From: JAHIYU01 sp964476155
Lineage (GTDB): Bacteria; Krumholzibacteriota; Krumholzibacteriia; LZORAL124-64-63
Direction of reading: 5' to 3'
Length of the DNA: 64,000 bases
Assembly: GCA_964476155.1 (NCBI GenBank)
Contig: CAYYYS010000001.1
Coordinates: 62,001-126,000 of the forward strand
Position 1 is the first letter of the stretch. Every line of letters begins with the position of its first letter. The notes under the pieces were generated by a model, which was not told where the DNA came from, did not search any database, and saw nothing but the letters and a program-made list of their open reading frames with translations. This document shows, piece after piece, positions 25,401 to 35,223 of the stretch. Made by a program: the position numbers and the translations under genes.

Positions 25401-28400
25401 GCTGCCACCCCCTCTCACCCAGTTTGCGGCCGAAGTAGGCCAGACTGACGGTGATCAGGGTCGACGGCTCCCAGGAGAGTCGCGCCGAGGCTTCCACGTT
25501 GACCCCCGGCTCCGCGAAGAAGAAGGGACGCAGGGCCCCGGCCGGTTCGTCGCTCTCGACCCGGAACCAACGAAACTCCGCAAGTCCGCTCCAGCGGCGC
25601 TCCAACCGCACCCGGGCCGACGGTTTCAGTCCGTACTCCTGCTGGGAGACGCCCGAGGTGGCATCGTCGCGAGCAATCACGTCCACGGCCATCGCCACGC
25701 GGTTGCCGGCCCCCGGTTGCACCAACCATTCCAGTTCCTGGCGCCAGGTATCCACCGCGTAGGACCGATTGGCGCTGAAGGCGCTTTCCTCGGTCGCGCG
25801 CGCCTCGTCGGTGCGCTGGGTCCGGGCGCGCAGACTGGTGCGCTGCGAAGGATTCCAGGACAGGGTGACCTGGGTATGGTGGCGAAGTCGGCGTTCCGGA
25901 TGCGTGGCGTATTGTCGATCCAGGGCCTGGCTGTAGTCATAGAGCAGTCGCAGATCCCACCGCTGCAGGTGGCGCAGGAAGGTGGCTTCCTGGCGGAGTA
26001 CCAGCTCGCCCAGCACCGTGTCTTCCTCGTCGAAGATCGTGTCCTCGGCGAAGCGGAGCAGGCGCTCCACATCGTCGGTGCGGCTACGCGACCGGGCACT
26101 CACGCGGGTGAAGGTCTGCCAGGCGCCCCAGACCGTGCGTGGGCCCAGGAAGCCGAAGTCCTGACGCCAGGTAAAATCGCCCGTGACTTCGGTCGTGGCG
26201 ACCAGGCTGTCGGTTCCGACGGTCACGACATTGAAGTCACCCAGCTGGTGACCCACGAAATCGCCGTTCTGGTTGTAGTCGCCCTGTCGCTCGCCGATAT
26301 AGACGACCTGACGGTCGAGCACTTCGGTGCGACTGTTGTCGATCCCGTAGATCAGGCCCCAGTCGCTGCCGGTGCGGTCCCAGCGTCCGGAGAGCTGAAC
26401 CTTGGCCAGGCGTGTGGTCAGATCGGCGCCGCCGGGCACGATCACGTCGCGGACGACGCCGTCGGCCTGGAGACGGACGCCGCTCATCACCGGCGTGCCC
26501 AGACGCCAGCTCGTGGTGCGGCTGTCCCGCTCGCCTCGCCAGCGCCCATCGCGCAGGGAGTCGGCCAAACCCCGCTCGAAACCGATGTGCCAACTCAAGG
26601 CGGCGGCCGCCGCCGAGGACAGGGCGCCGCGCCACGCCCTCATCCGGTAGCCTCCGGACGCGTCGGCGTGTGTCGCGTCATTCCGGTATTGCTCGCGCAC
26701 GAGCCCGGCGCTGGGCACGATGACACCGGTGGCGATGCTCACCTCGTGGGTCTGCTCGCTACGTCGAACATCCAGCGGATCAGTCGTGTCCTCGCTCCGG
26801 GCCTCGGCCCAACGCGACAAACCCCGCGCCGGTCCCAGGCGCCAGTCTCCCTTGGTCTGCAAGCGTCGGGCGCTCAGGCCTTCACCGTGCTCCAAACGGC
26901 CCCAGGTGGCTTCCACGTCGAGCCGCCGCGCCTCGTCACCGGTGACAAAGCCCGCGCCGACCCGTGTTTCCACGTCCCGCTCCAGCAGGAACCCTTCACG
27001 GCGAGCACGATCGCCAAGACCCCAGCGATCGTAACGAAACAGGTCGCGAGCCATTTGGAAGGGACGAAAACCCGCACCCAAATCGTCGTGGACCGCATGA
27101 GCCCGCACACGACCGATATCCAGTCCCCCGAGCGCAAGGGTTCCCTCGCCCGCATCCAGGGATGCGCGCCAGGCGTGTCCGTCATCGTCACCGTCCCCCA
27201 CGGCCGACAGGACGTTGTCGTCGCGGACACTGGCGTGCCATTCCAGATCCAGGAGGGGGTCGTCGTGCGATCCGACGATGGCCTGAACCGACACCAGGCT
27301 CTGGCGGCCGGGCAGGGCCAAAGGACGGCCGATAGCGTACGACCCCAGCCCAACACCGCGATAGGCGTAGACCCGTTCACCAGTTCCGGTCAGGGCCTCG
27401 ATATCGTACGCTCCCAGTCCCGAGCCCACGAAGCGGAACTCCACCTCGTAGTCCCCGGCCAAGGAATCGTAGACGGCGATCTGCACACCACCCTGCATAT
27501 CGAGACGGTAGGTCCCTTCACCGGCGGTAACCTGGGTGAGCCCCGTTGTGACCGCGGCGTCCGGATCATCACCGGCTACGACCAACAGGGCGAGATCCTC
27601 GGCGGAGAGTTCACCGCTGCGGGGACGATCCGGATTGTCCTGCTCACGCGTCAGACGCACGGCGACCGCAACGTCGCGATCACCCGGCAATACGCCGGCC
27701 CCCGTGTAGCGACCTTCGCCGCCGACCACGGTCCGCGCGTACGGCCCCTCGCCCGCCTCGAACTCCACCAGGATCTCGGACTCGGCGGTGATCAGGCGCC
27801 GGTAGGTAAAGGTCACGGTGCCGCGCACGTAGTCGATGACGTAGTCGCGATCGGCGCCGCGGGTCAACGTCGCGCCATCAACGGTCACGCGTTCCGAACC
27901 GGCCACGATGAACAACTGCGCCCCCGTCTCGCCGCCGCCCAGGAAATAGGGTCCCTGATTGGATTCCTCGCCGCGTATCTGCAGGGTGCGGTAGATCCCG
28001 CGCGGCGATCCGGCCAGGACACCCGCGCCCACCTGCTCGGTGCCCCCGTCCACGACGACCCCCTGGAGCTTGCGACGATAGCCTCCGTAGACCGAGCCCT
28101 CGCGACTGGCCACGAAGTCGCCCAGCACGGCGCGCCAGCGCGGCGCGGTCAACTCCACGCGCATGCGGTCGATGTCCCGCAACTCCTCGGTATTGCCCTC
28201 GGGCACCACTGGTAAATTGTCGTCCGAAAGGGCCGCGTTGACGTGGATGTCCTCGGTAAGCCAACCCGCCATGTTCAAACGGAGTGTCTGGTCGATGGTC
28301 ATGTCGCGACGGTTGCCGGACGACATGCGCACGGACTTGCTGCCGCTTACATTCAGATCGCCCGTGGTCTGGGGCGGGGTCGTCGGCCGTTCCGGTGCCG

Positions 28401-28830
28401 GCGAAGATTGACCGTCGTCCGCAAGGAGCGGACGGCCACGGACCGGATGCAAGACCCGCTGGGCCGGGACGGGCGCAGGCCGGAACCGGTAACTCAGACG
28501 GACGAGCACGTCACCGGTGTCATCGGTCGGCAGCGGGCGCAGGGGGATCCACCAACCGCGGGTCCCGTCCACGCGGTAATCGACACCACGCACCCAGGGA
28601 AGCCCGTTCACATGGGCGGTCATCGTGCCGGGTACGATGTAGGCGTGGGCCAGGGCGGCGTGCTCGGCCCCGGGCGGCAACAGGTGAAACTCGGTTTCGG
28701 CCACGGTCAGGAGCGTATCGACAGCAGCGGTACGGGGTGTATCGGGGGTATCGGCGAGCGTCGTCGAGAGTCCCGCGCAGACGAGGATCAGGGGAAGTAA
28801 TGCACGGGGCCAAGGCGACCGCATGTCCAT
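25366..28830 (-). CDS. large outer membrane protein, SprA-reminiscent
   Basis: 1154 aa. A signal peptide (about 9-26) is followed by a beta-rich domain with GVDYRVDGTRGWW (about 82). A long run of amphipathic strands begins near residue 160 (GDLNVSGSKSVRMSSG) and includes DNLPVVPEGNTEEL (about 204). A second DYxxDYxxGxxxF element, ADRDYVIDYVRGTVTF, lies near 323. These elements resemble SprA, the giant barrel of the type IX secretion translocon, but the protein is about half as long as SprA. The final residue is Phe, as in many outer-membrane barrels. Between the NHL lipoprotein and Omp85 genes in one operon, it is my candidate translocation channel. The family assignment is inference. Confidence 0.55.
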   Translation of the reverse strand: MDMRSPWPRALLPLILVCAGLSTTLADTPDTPRTAAVDTLLTVAETEFHLLPPGAEHAALAHAYIVPGTMTAHVNGLPWVRGVDYRVDGTRGWWIPLRPLPTDDTGDVLVRLSYRFRPAPVPAQRVLHPVRGRPLLADDGQSSPAPERPTTPPQTTGDLNVSGSKSVRMSSGNRRDMTIDQTLRLNMAGWLTEDIHVNAALSDDNLPVVPEGNTEELRDIDRMRVELTAPRWRAVLGDFVASREGSVYGGYRRKLQGVVVDGGTEQVGAGVLAGSPRGIYRTLQIRGEESNQGPYFLGGGETGAQLFIVAGSERVTVDGATLTRGADRDYVIDYVRGTVTFTYRRLITAESEILVEFEAGEGPYARTVVGGEGRYTGAGVLPGDRDVAVAVRLTREQDNPDRPRSGELSAEDLALLVVAGDDPDAAVTTGLTQVTAGEGTYRLDMQGGVQIAVYDSLAGDYEVEFRFVGSGLGAYDIEALTGTGERVYAYRGVGLGSYAIGRPLALPGRQSLVSVQAIVGSHDDPLLDLEWHASVRDDNVLSAVGDGDDDGHAWRASLDAGEGTLALGGLDIGRVRAHAVHDDLGAGFRPFQMARDLFRYDRWGLGDRARREGFLLERDVETRVGAGFVTGDEARRLDVEATWGRLEHGEGLSARRLQTKGDWRLGPARGLSRWAEARSEDTTDPLDVRRSEQTHEVSIATGVIVPSAGLVREQYRNDATHADASGGYRMRAWRGALSSAAAAALSWHIGFERGLADSLRDGRWRGERDSRTTSWRLGTPVMSGVRLQADGVVRDVIVPGGADLTTRLAKVQLSGRWDRTGSDWGLIYGIDNSRTEVLDRQVVYIGERQGDYNQNGDFVGHQLGDFNVVTVGTDSLVATTEVTGDFTWRQDFGFLGPRTVWGAWQTFTRVSARSRSRTDDVERLLRFAEDTIFDEEDTVLGELVLRQEATFLRHLQRWDLRLLYDYSQALDRQYATHPERRLRHHTQVTLSWNPSQRTSLRARTQRTDEARATEESAFSANRSYAVDTWRQELEWLVQPGAGNRVAMAVDVIARDDATSGVSQQEYGLKPSARVRLERRWSGLAEFRWFRVESDEPAGALRPFFFAEPGVNVEASARLSWEPSTLITVSLAYFGRKLGERGWQHDVRLESTARF

Positions 28831-28846
28831 CTCCCCTCTGACGGAT

Positions 28847-29845
28847 TCAGTGGTAACGAATCCGATAGATCAGCACTGCCTGGCGCCCGCGATCGGTCAC
28901 GGCAAGCTGGTCGTCGGGGCCCACGGCGACATCGATCGGCGCGGTCGGCGCCGCGTGCAGACCCAGATCGGAACCGGCGGTGAAGAGATAATCCAGTCCG
29001 GGCGAATAGACGTGAATCATCCCCCCGGCGGGATCCGCCACGAAGAGATTTCCGTCGGCGTCGACAGCCAGGCCCTGGGGCGTCAGCAGACGATTGTCCC
29101 GAGCGAATTCGCCGCCGATCGTTTGCTGGTAGTAACCGAGACGAGTGAAATGCTGGAGACGACGATTGGCCCGGTCGGCCACCACGAAACTGCCGTCGCG
29201 CAGATAGACCACGCCACTGGGCTCGCGGAACTGCTCGGGGTGGGAGCCGGGCACACCGAAGGAATGTGTCAGTTCCAGATGGGAGTCGAGCAGCAGAACC
29301 TGGTCTTCGCCGCCGTCGGTGAAGATCATGCTACCGTCCAGATCCACATCGAAGGACGAGGGAACCCGATCGTAGCCGGGATCAAGGTAGGTGAAATCGA
29401 TCAGGCGATCCTGGAAAACGCCGCCCAGGTCGTAGCGCAACAGGTCCCGCCCGTCCATATCCAGAACCAGGACCGAAAACTGGTCCAGGCAGATGTCCAC
29501 GGGACGGAAGAACCGACCGCCCGGGGAGTCGAACTGGAACCAGGCGTTGCTGTTGGGATCGAAGCCGTGTATGCGGCCGCCCTTCTCATCGCAAAAATAG
29601 AGGGTGCCGTCACCGTAGAAGGCCACGCCGCCGATACCCTCGATGGGATAGTACGGCGCGGAGCGTTCGTTCGCGAAGATCCGTATGAGTTCGAGGCCCA
29701 CCGGCACGGCCCGAGCGCCGGCGTGCGGGAGATCGTTCACACGGTCCTGCTGAACCGGACTCCCCGCGGTTTGCCATGTCGGCGCCGGTGCACAACCGGC
29801 GACCACGATCATAGCCCAGATCAGAACGGCCGCGTAAAGACGCAT
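28847..29845 (-). CDS. NHL-repeat beta-propeller lipoprotein
   Basis: 332 aa. The signal peptide ends in the lipobox VAGC (cysteine at residue 18), so the mature protein should be lipid-anchored in the envelope. NHL-type blades follow: GIGGVAFYGDGTLYFCDEKGGRIHGF (about 70), PSSFDVDLDGSMIFTD (about 160), EPSGVVYLRDGSFVVADRANRRLQ (about 207), and PQGLAVDADGNLFVADPAGG (about 255). No enzymatic residues are recognisable; the propeller is probably a binding platform. It overlaps the upstream DUF5683-like gene by 25 bp and lies 17 bp before the large barrel gene. Confidence 0.75.
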   Translation of the reverse strand: MRLYAAVLIWAMIVVAGCAPAPTWQTAGSPVQQDRVNDLPHAGARAVPVGLELIRIFANERSAPYYPIEGIGGVAFYGDGTLYFCDEKGGRIHGFDPNSNAWFQFDSPGGRFFRPVDICLDQFSVLVLDMDGRDLLRYDLGGVFQDRLIDFTYLDPGYDRVPSSFDVDLDGSMIFTDGGEDQVLLLDSHLELTHSFGVPGSHPEQFREPSGVVYLRDGSFVVADRANRRLQHFTRLGYYQQTIGGEFARDNRLLTPQGLAVDADGNLFVADPAGGMIHVYSPGLDYLFTAGSDLGLHAAPTAPIDVAVGPDDQLAVTDRGRQAVLIYRIRYH

Positions 29846-30624
29846 GCGGTCCCCCTGTGTCCGATGACACGGCGTGACTCGACGTCGAACCCGAAGCCGG
29901 CCAGCTCGAGCATGTGCTGATCGGCGCCGGCGCCACGCACGGCGTCGTAGACGGCCACGGCGCGGTTGATCAGGGCGAAGAGCACCGTGAAGTCGCGGCG
30001 ATCGTAGGCCCGGTTGGCGTCGGCGCGCAGGCCCTGGTAGTTCTCGCGGAAACGCTCGCTGCGCCAGAACCAGCCCTCGTCACCGGTGATCAGGCCCGTG
30101 GGGTCCACCTGTTCAGCGCGGGCCTGACGCTCGATGGACTCGTTGTACTCTTCGCTGGTCATGTAGCGGCCCACGGCGCGCCAGTACTTTTCCGTATGGG
30201 CACCGGTGGTCCCCGCGAAGATGGCCGCGTAGTCCTGGTAGTCGTTGCTCAGTCCCTCGGCCTGGAAGTGGAAGACGAGGTAGCCGGTCCAGACGGCGGC
30301 CTCGGCGCCGCCGAAGAGCAGAGCCTTGCTGCGATCCCCGTTGTAGAGTTGTCCGGCACCCGGCAGCAGGAGCGACAGGAAACCCGCCTTGAGCTTTTGT
30401 CCCATGTTGCGGGGACCGCTTCGCTCGACATGGGCCTTGCCGCCGATGTCGGAACCGCCGATGTCCTGAGCCCGCCACAACGACGATGCACCGTCGCCCA
30501 AGGCCGTGTTCTCGGCCTCTAGCAGCTCGGCGGCGGGGCCTGCCGCGGCGCTCGTGGCCAAACCGGCGCAGACACCCACGCTCAAACACACCAAGAATAT
30601 CTTCAAACCTGAATTCACTCTCAC
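29821..30624 (-). CDS. DUF5683-like envelope protein
   Basis: 267 aa with a GTG start behind GGAGGAG. A signal peptide spans about residues 8-28. The defining stretch is FLSLLLPGAGQLYNGDRSKALLFGG (about 81-105), which matches the LPGxGQxYNG pattern of DUF5683 and TM2-like proteins, followed by a second hydrophobic helix (AVWTGYLVF). The rest is soluble and charged. No function is known. It is the second of two tandem, diverged paralogues in the PorU/PorV-like operon. Confidence 0.6.
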   Translation of the reverse strand: MRVNSGLKIFLVCLSVGVCAGLATSAAAGPAAELLEAENTALGDGASSLWRAQDIGGSDIGGKAHVERSGPRNMGQKLKAGFLSLLLPGAGQLYNGDRSKALLFGGAEAAVWTGYLVFHFQAEGLSNDYQDYAAIFAGTTGAHTEKYWRAVGRYMTSEEYNESIERQARAEQVDPTGLITGDEGWFWRSERFRENYQGLRADANRAYDRRDFTVLFALINRAVAVYDAVRGAGADQHMLELAGFGFDVESRRVIGHRGTACVFTRPF

Positions 30625-30649
30625 TGGTCTAACTCCTCCCCCGTGGGGG

Positions 30650-31582
30650 TCAATAGGATACGGACACGCCGAGGCGACTGGACAGCAGTCCCCGCGGCTC
30701 TGTGATCAGGGCCACATCGTGCCCGGCGACCTTGAACTCGGCGGGGCCACCACCCGAAAAGACGCCGTTCAGGTAGGCCACCTGGAACATGCTGAAGATA
30801 CGGGTGAACATGTTCAGGTAGATCAGGGTGTCCCGATGGTCGAACTGGTCGTTGGAATCCAGACGCATCCCGCGATACGTCTCGCGCAGGGACGAAACGC
30901 GGGTGTTCTTGAGCACGTCTTGGGGAATCAACTCCCACTGGCCCGAATACTCGGGCCAGGACCGTGGATCAGAGAAATCCGACCAGCCGAAGATGAACTG
31001 GTCCCACTTGCCCGCGTTCTCGTAATACTCCCGTTCGTCTTCCTCGCGGCTGACCCAGAGAGAGAGGTGCTCGTAATCATCGGGATAGTCACCCATCGTG
31101 TCGCCATAGAAATATGTTCCGGCCTCGCCGGAGGTCCCGAACGCGGCAGCCAGTCGCTGCTCGCTCCAATTCTCGTCCAAAAACGCGTAGTAGTCTTCGC
31201 GCTTCTCGTGCCCCAGGTCGTGGTAGTGCTTCACGCCGATCCACGAGGCCACGTCCATGGCCATCATGAGATAGCCGCGCTTGTAGCCCATGGTGGCTTC
31301 GCCGAGTCCCGGCACGAGCATGGACAGCAACAGGGGCTTGGCGACCGAGCCGGTTCGTCCACCGAAGGTATCGCCACTGTAGCCGCCGCCACCACCGATA
31401 TCACTCTGGGGCGTGGCCGCCGCGCGATGAAGGGTGGGCGTGTCGACCGCTGCCCGCGCCACGAGCCAGGCCGCGCGGTCGGTGTTCGCCGCCTCGGTAT
31501 TCGTCATCTCGGCGGCTGCCGACCCGGCCGCGCCGCAGGACAGCACCAAGAGGGTGATCATCATGACGTGTCGTCTGTTCAT
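30650..31582 (-). CDS. DUF5683-like envelope protein, paralogue of the next gene
   Basis: 310 aa. The ATG at 31582 has AAGGAGA six bases upstream and starts a clear signal peptide (MMITLLVLSCGAAGSAAA, about 6-23). The central hydrophobic stretch KPLLLSMLVPGLGEATMGYKRGYLMMAMD (about 83-111) is the counterpart of the LPGAGQLYNG region of the downstream gene, with GE replacing GQ and no YNG. A glycine-rich linker (GGGGGYSGDTFGG) precedes it. The function is unknown. The position, 41 bp after the M6 protease gene, ties it to the secretion-like operon. Confidence 0.55.
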   Translation of the reverse strand: MNRRHVMMITLLVLSCGAAGSAAAEMTNTEAANTDRAAWLVARAAVDTPTLHRAAATPQSDIGGGGGYSGDTFGGRTGSVAKPLLLSMLVPGLGEATMGYKRGYLMMAMDVASWIGVKHYHDLGHEKREDYYAFLDENWSEQRLAAAFGTSGEAGTYFYGDTMGDYPDDYEHLSLWVSREEDEREYYENAGKWDQFIFGWSDFSDPRSWPEYSGQWELIPQDVLKNTRVSSLRETYRGMRLDSNDQFDHRDTLIYLNMFTRIFSMFQVAYLNGVFSGGGPAEFKVAGHDVALITEPRGLLSSRLGVSVSY

Positions 31583-31622
31583 GCGAGTCTCCTTATTGCA
31601 AGCCGGTTGTATCGGCATGTCA

Positions 31623-34600
31623 TCATCTCTCCACCGCCAGCCGGATCGACCGGTGTGTTGAACCGCCGTCCACCGCAGGGACGTCCAGCCGGCACATGTA
31701 GACGCCGGAGGCGAGGCCGGCCAACGGCCAGCGAATCTCCTCCAGGACGCCGTCGCCGCCGTCGTGGGACAGGCGGACAACCACTTCACCCTCCAGATTG
31801 TAGATGGTCAAGCGGGCGCGCCCCGCGATGGCGCTGAAGTAACGGAAGGTCGCCTCGTCGCCGCGGGCCGGGTTGGGATAGGCGAAGAACCGGTCCTGCT
31901 CGGCCACCAGGGTCGATATCTCGCCAAGATCCGCCGGAGCGCCGGACGCTCCGTCGCGTCGGCTGCCGCCCAAGGGACCGAGCCACTCGGAGGTGCCGTC
32001 AACGCGTGAGGCGGACGGCGGCAGGAAACCCACCATGCGTCCACCCGAAGCGATCGGGCCACTCCCGGGGGCCGTGCGGCCGCCCGTGTCACCGAGCCAG
32101 AGGACGCGTCCACCGTCGGGGGCGTTGCCCACGAGCAGACGGCTGACGCCACGATCCCCCCACAACAACGGGAGACGCGGCAACAGCCGACCTTCGGCGT
32201 CCCAACCCAACACGTGTCCCTGATCGGTGGTCGCATAGATTTCGTTGCGTCCGTCGCCGGTGGCGTCGAAGACAACCAGTCCGCCGTCGAAGCGGGTCGC
32301 GGGGTCCAGGGGGAACTGGCCCAGCAGGTCCAGGGGAAAACCCGTCAAGGCGGACCCGTTGATACTGTTGGCATACAGATGGGTAGCGGTCAGCATGATC
32401 AGGTCGTGGCGACCGTCACCATCCAGATCAGCCACGGCGGGATCGTCCACCAGCGTATCCAACAGGTGCGGCTGCCAGGGACCGCTTTCCACGGGCAGAT
32501 GCGACTGGAATCGCACAAACTCGGCACCGTCTGTCCCGGCGATGACGAGTCTCGATTCGCCGTCCTGCTCCCATACGGCCGTGTGCAATCGGCCCGCCTC
32601 GTCGGGCGAGACGCCGACCGGGCCGAAGTCCAGGGGAATGCCGTCCTCGGTATCCGGTCCGATCAGGAACCAGCGGGTCTCGGTGACCACCAGGAAGCGA
32701 TCCACGCCGAAGGGTTGGCGCACCGTCCGCGGCGCCGAAGCGAAGCGACCCACCGGCTCGCCCGCCACGGCTTCGAGATCGAATCCGGCGCCCACGCGTT
32801 CTCCCGCTTCGTCCAGCATCTGCAGCCGCCCCGGCTCCAGGCAGCAGAGTAGACGGCCCGCGTCTTCGCCCAAACGCGCGAAGGTCGGAGTACAGGTCAG
32901 GGTGTCGCCGGGCGAGACGGGGCCCCACCAGGGCAGAAGCACGCCGCCACCCACGATATCGAGATAGGAATACACAGTGCCGTCGCGGGTCGCGAGCAGC
33001 AGATGGTCGCGGCCGGTACTATTGAAAGTCGTCACCGACGGTGGGCCGGCCAGGGGTTCCGTCAATTCCAGAAACGCGCCATCGGGTCCGTCCGCGAGTG
33101 GCGTCAAGACCGGTTGGCCCGCAAGGGTCACGACAGAGACATACGACGGCTCATCCTCTGCCGATTCGGAATCGAACGGCTGCGAGGCGTAGACCAATAC
33201 GTCGGTCCAGTCCTGGTCACCAACGCCCGACAGACGCCAGGGCGTCACACTGGCCGGAGCGAGCAGACGCGGTGCATCACCCGCGGGCGGCACAAGTACG
33301 GGGGGCGTCCCGATGAGCGGCGCAATGAAGCCTTCAAAGGTCATGGTGGCCGTGTTCTCGGAAATCTCGTTGAGTTCCAGACCGGTCCACGAGTAATCGT
33401 AGGCCCGGGTCCCCGGTCGCCCTTCCTGCGGCAGATTCGGACTCGTATCCGCGTGGAAGGGATCGCGCCACGATCCGTAGAAACCGAGTGTGTACGCCTC
33501 GTAAACGCCAATGTCCTGGATACCGTCGGGTTCGAGCAGACGCAGGCCCTCTCCACCGGCATTGACCGAATTGTCTTCGAGTCCCTGGTCGATGCGATCC
33601 TGATTGACGTGCCAGACCAACAGTCCGCCATCGGGCAGGAAGAAGTCGTACAGGCCCGTATTGCGTGGCCTGTATTCGATGGGTCCGGGACCGTCCGGGT
33701 CCCAGGAATCCCCTCCCATGTACAGGAAGACGCCGGTGTCGTCGTCGCGAACAAAGCCGATGCCCGTGTCGTCCGGCAGTTCGCTCGCGAGCCAGGGGAC
33801 CCACCGGTTTTCCAGCAGGAAGAACTCCCGGGGAGACACGCCGCCGATCACGGCCTGGGGATAGTCGGGATGGAAATCAAAGGGGCTGCCATCCACCGCG
33901 TTGCCCCAATACCAGGGCCCGTAGTGGTTGCGCAACACTTGCACCGCTGGTAGATGAACCTCGGAGGCGATGCCGGTCAGCCCCCCCAGTTCCAGCCAGC
34001 CCAGATACCATTTGCACCAGGCGCTCAGCGACGGCGGCAACAGGCCCGCCACGCTCAGCACCTCGATGGAATCCGGAATGGTGGGATGGGGAAAGCCGAT
34101 GTTCGCGACCAGGTTCGGGCCCGAATCCATCAGATCCCAGTACCCGACCGCGGGCAGCCCGGTGGACGTGTCATAGATGTCGGGCAAACCCAGCGCATGG
34201 CCGAATTCGTGATAGAGCGCGCCCGCGATGCTCCCCAGCCAGCCGTCCTGACTGGTGGTCTCCGGGATGATGGAGCACTCGCTCAGCACACCCGGCTCGT
34301 GGGTCTCGGAATCCGTGGACGTGAGATCGACCGGCGTTCCCAGCGACACGAAGAACGTGGGGATGTCGTTGGGCGAGTCCTGGTAGATGTCGCTCTGCCA
34401 ATCCGCACCCGCATGGACGAACAGGACGTAGGTCAGGGGATCGTCATCGTCGAAATCCGCGAGGTTGGCGCTGCCGTCCAGCGCCGTCTGCTCATCGGTC
34501 AGTTCGATGATGGCCCTCACCAGGGTCTCGAGCATGGGCACGGTCCAGTAGCCATCGGCACCGGGCGCGTAATCGGAGAGATCGCTCAGCTTGTAGCAAT

Positions 34601-35189
34601 CGGTATCGCCGTCGGGCAGGACGCGCCCATCGATGGTCAGTCGTCCCCCCGACTGGACGTTGTAGTACTCGGACAGTCCGGTCAAATGGGCCTCGAAATA
34701 GGCTTTGTTGTGGGGGGGCGGATCGATCCGGTCACTCTCGCCGGCTTCGCCGAGCTGAAAGTCGCCATCGGTGGTGACGCTGGTCAGATCGCCACTGAGG
34801 TCGGTCTCGAAACCGATACGAACCAGCAGGACCCGCAACGTGGTTTGTTCCTGCTTGGCCGCCAGGTCCAGAGCCGAGCGTCCGGGGCCCAAGCCGGCTG
34901 CGGCCAATCGCTCCCGTGACAGGCGTGAGATATGCCGACCGCCCAGCATCTTGTGGACGGTGTGGTTGCGCGAGGACAGTATGTCCAAACGCTGTTCATG
35001 ATGTAGGCGGCGGGCTTCACCGTCAGGCCCGCCGAACAGCTGGTCAGCGTGGATTTTCTGAACGGGGACCTTGGTCATCGAGCCGGTGTCGTGGGCGACT
35101 ACCGGCTTCGCCGCACAGGTCAAGATCGTCAAGACCAGGACCCCGACGGCAACGACACGCAGACCGATGGTAACGAACCTTTTCCTCAA
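31623..35189 (-). CDS. secreted M6-family metalloprotease with T9SS-type C-terminal domain
   Basis: 1188 aa with a TTG start (GAGGAG upstream). The signal peptide covers about residues 8-32. The catalytic zinc motif HEFGHALGLPD (H327, E328, H331, D337) is that of M6 immune-inhibitor-A peptidases. From about residue 640 a propeller-like region has FG-GAP-type calcium motifs (DLDGDGRHDL, DATGDGRNEI). The last ~95 residues read as a type A sorting domain: YPNPARG, then TIYNLEGEVVVRL, then GLASGVYMCRL. It is probably exported and anchored by the PorU/PorV-like proteins encoded just upstream, that is, as cargo. Confidence 0.85.
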   Translation of the reverse strand: MRKRFVTIGLRVVAVGVLVLTILTCAAKPVVAHDTGSMTKVPVQKIHADQLFGGPDGEARRLHHEQRLDILSSRNHTVHKMLGGRHISRLSRERLAAAGLGPGRSALDLAAKQEQTTLRVLLVRIGFETDLSGDLTSVTTDGDFQLGEAGESDRIDPPPHNKAYFEAHLTGLSEYYNVQSGGRLTIDGRVLPDGDTDCYKLSDLSDYAPGADGYWTVPMLETLVRAIIELTDEQTALDGSANLADFDDDDPLTYVLFVHAGADWQSDIYQDSPNDIPTFFVSLGTPVDLTSTDSETHEPGVLSECSIIPETTSQDGWLGSIAGALYHEFGHALGLPDIYDTSTGLPAVGYWDLMDSGPNLVANIGFPHPTIPDSIEVLSVAGLLPPSLSAWCKWYLGWLELGGLTGIASEVHLPAVQVLRNHYGPWYWGNAVDGSPFDFHPDYPQAVIGGVSPREFFLLENRWVPWLASELPDDTGIGFVRDDDTGVFLYMGGDSWDPDGPGPIEYRPRNTGLYDFFLPDGGLLVWHVNQDRIDQGLEDNSVNAGGEGLRLLEPDGIQDIGVYEAYTLGFYGSWRDPFHADTSPNLPQEGRPGTRAYDYSWTGLELNEISENTATMTFEGFIAPLIGTPPVLVPPAGDAPRLLAPASVTPWRLSGVGDQDWTDVLVYASQPFDSESAEDEPSYVSVVTLAGQPVLTPLADGPDGAFLELTEPLAGPPSVTTFNSTGRDHLLLATRDGTVYSYLDIVGGGVLLPWWGPVSPGDTLTCTPTFARLGEDAGRLLCCLEPGRLQMLDEAGERVGAGFDLEAVAGEPVGRFASAPRTVRQPFGVDRFLVVTETRWFLIGPDTEDGIPLDFGPVGVSPDEAGRLHTAVWEQDGESRLVIAGTDGAEFVRFQSHLPVESGPWQPHLLDTLVDDPAVADLDGDGRHDLIMLTATHLYANSINGSALTGFPLDLLGQFPLDPATRFDGGLVVFDATGDGRNEIYATTDQGHVLGWDAEGRLLPRLPLLWGDRGVSRLLVGNAPDGGRVLWLGDTGGRTAPGSGPIASGGRMVGFLPPSASRVDGTSEWLGPLGGSRRDGASGAPADLGEISTLVAEQDRFFAYPNPARGDEATFRYFSAIAGRARLTIYNLEGEVVVRLSHDGGDGVLEEIRWPLAGLASGVYMCRLDVPAVDGGSTHRSIRLAVER

Positions 35190-35223
35190 GACATCTCCTC
35201 ACAATCCCAGGGGTAGGGATCTG

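Noticed and set aside
25222..28215. 997-codon open frame on the plus strand opposite the large barrel gene
   Set aside because: GC-rich shadow of the 1154-aa gene; product has biased composition (Ala, Gly, Arg, His, Gln), no recognisable domain and no ribosome binding site.
31623..35189. lipoprotein signal in the M6 protease (cysteine at residue 25)
   Set aside because: The residue before the cysteine is Thr, not Gly/Ala/Ser, so it is not a good lipobox; read as a normal signal peptide.
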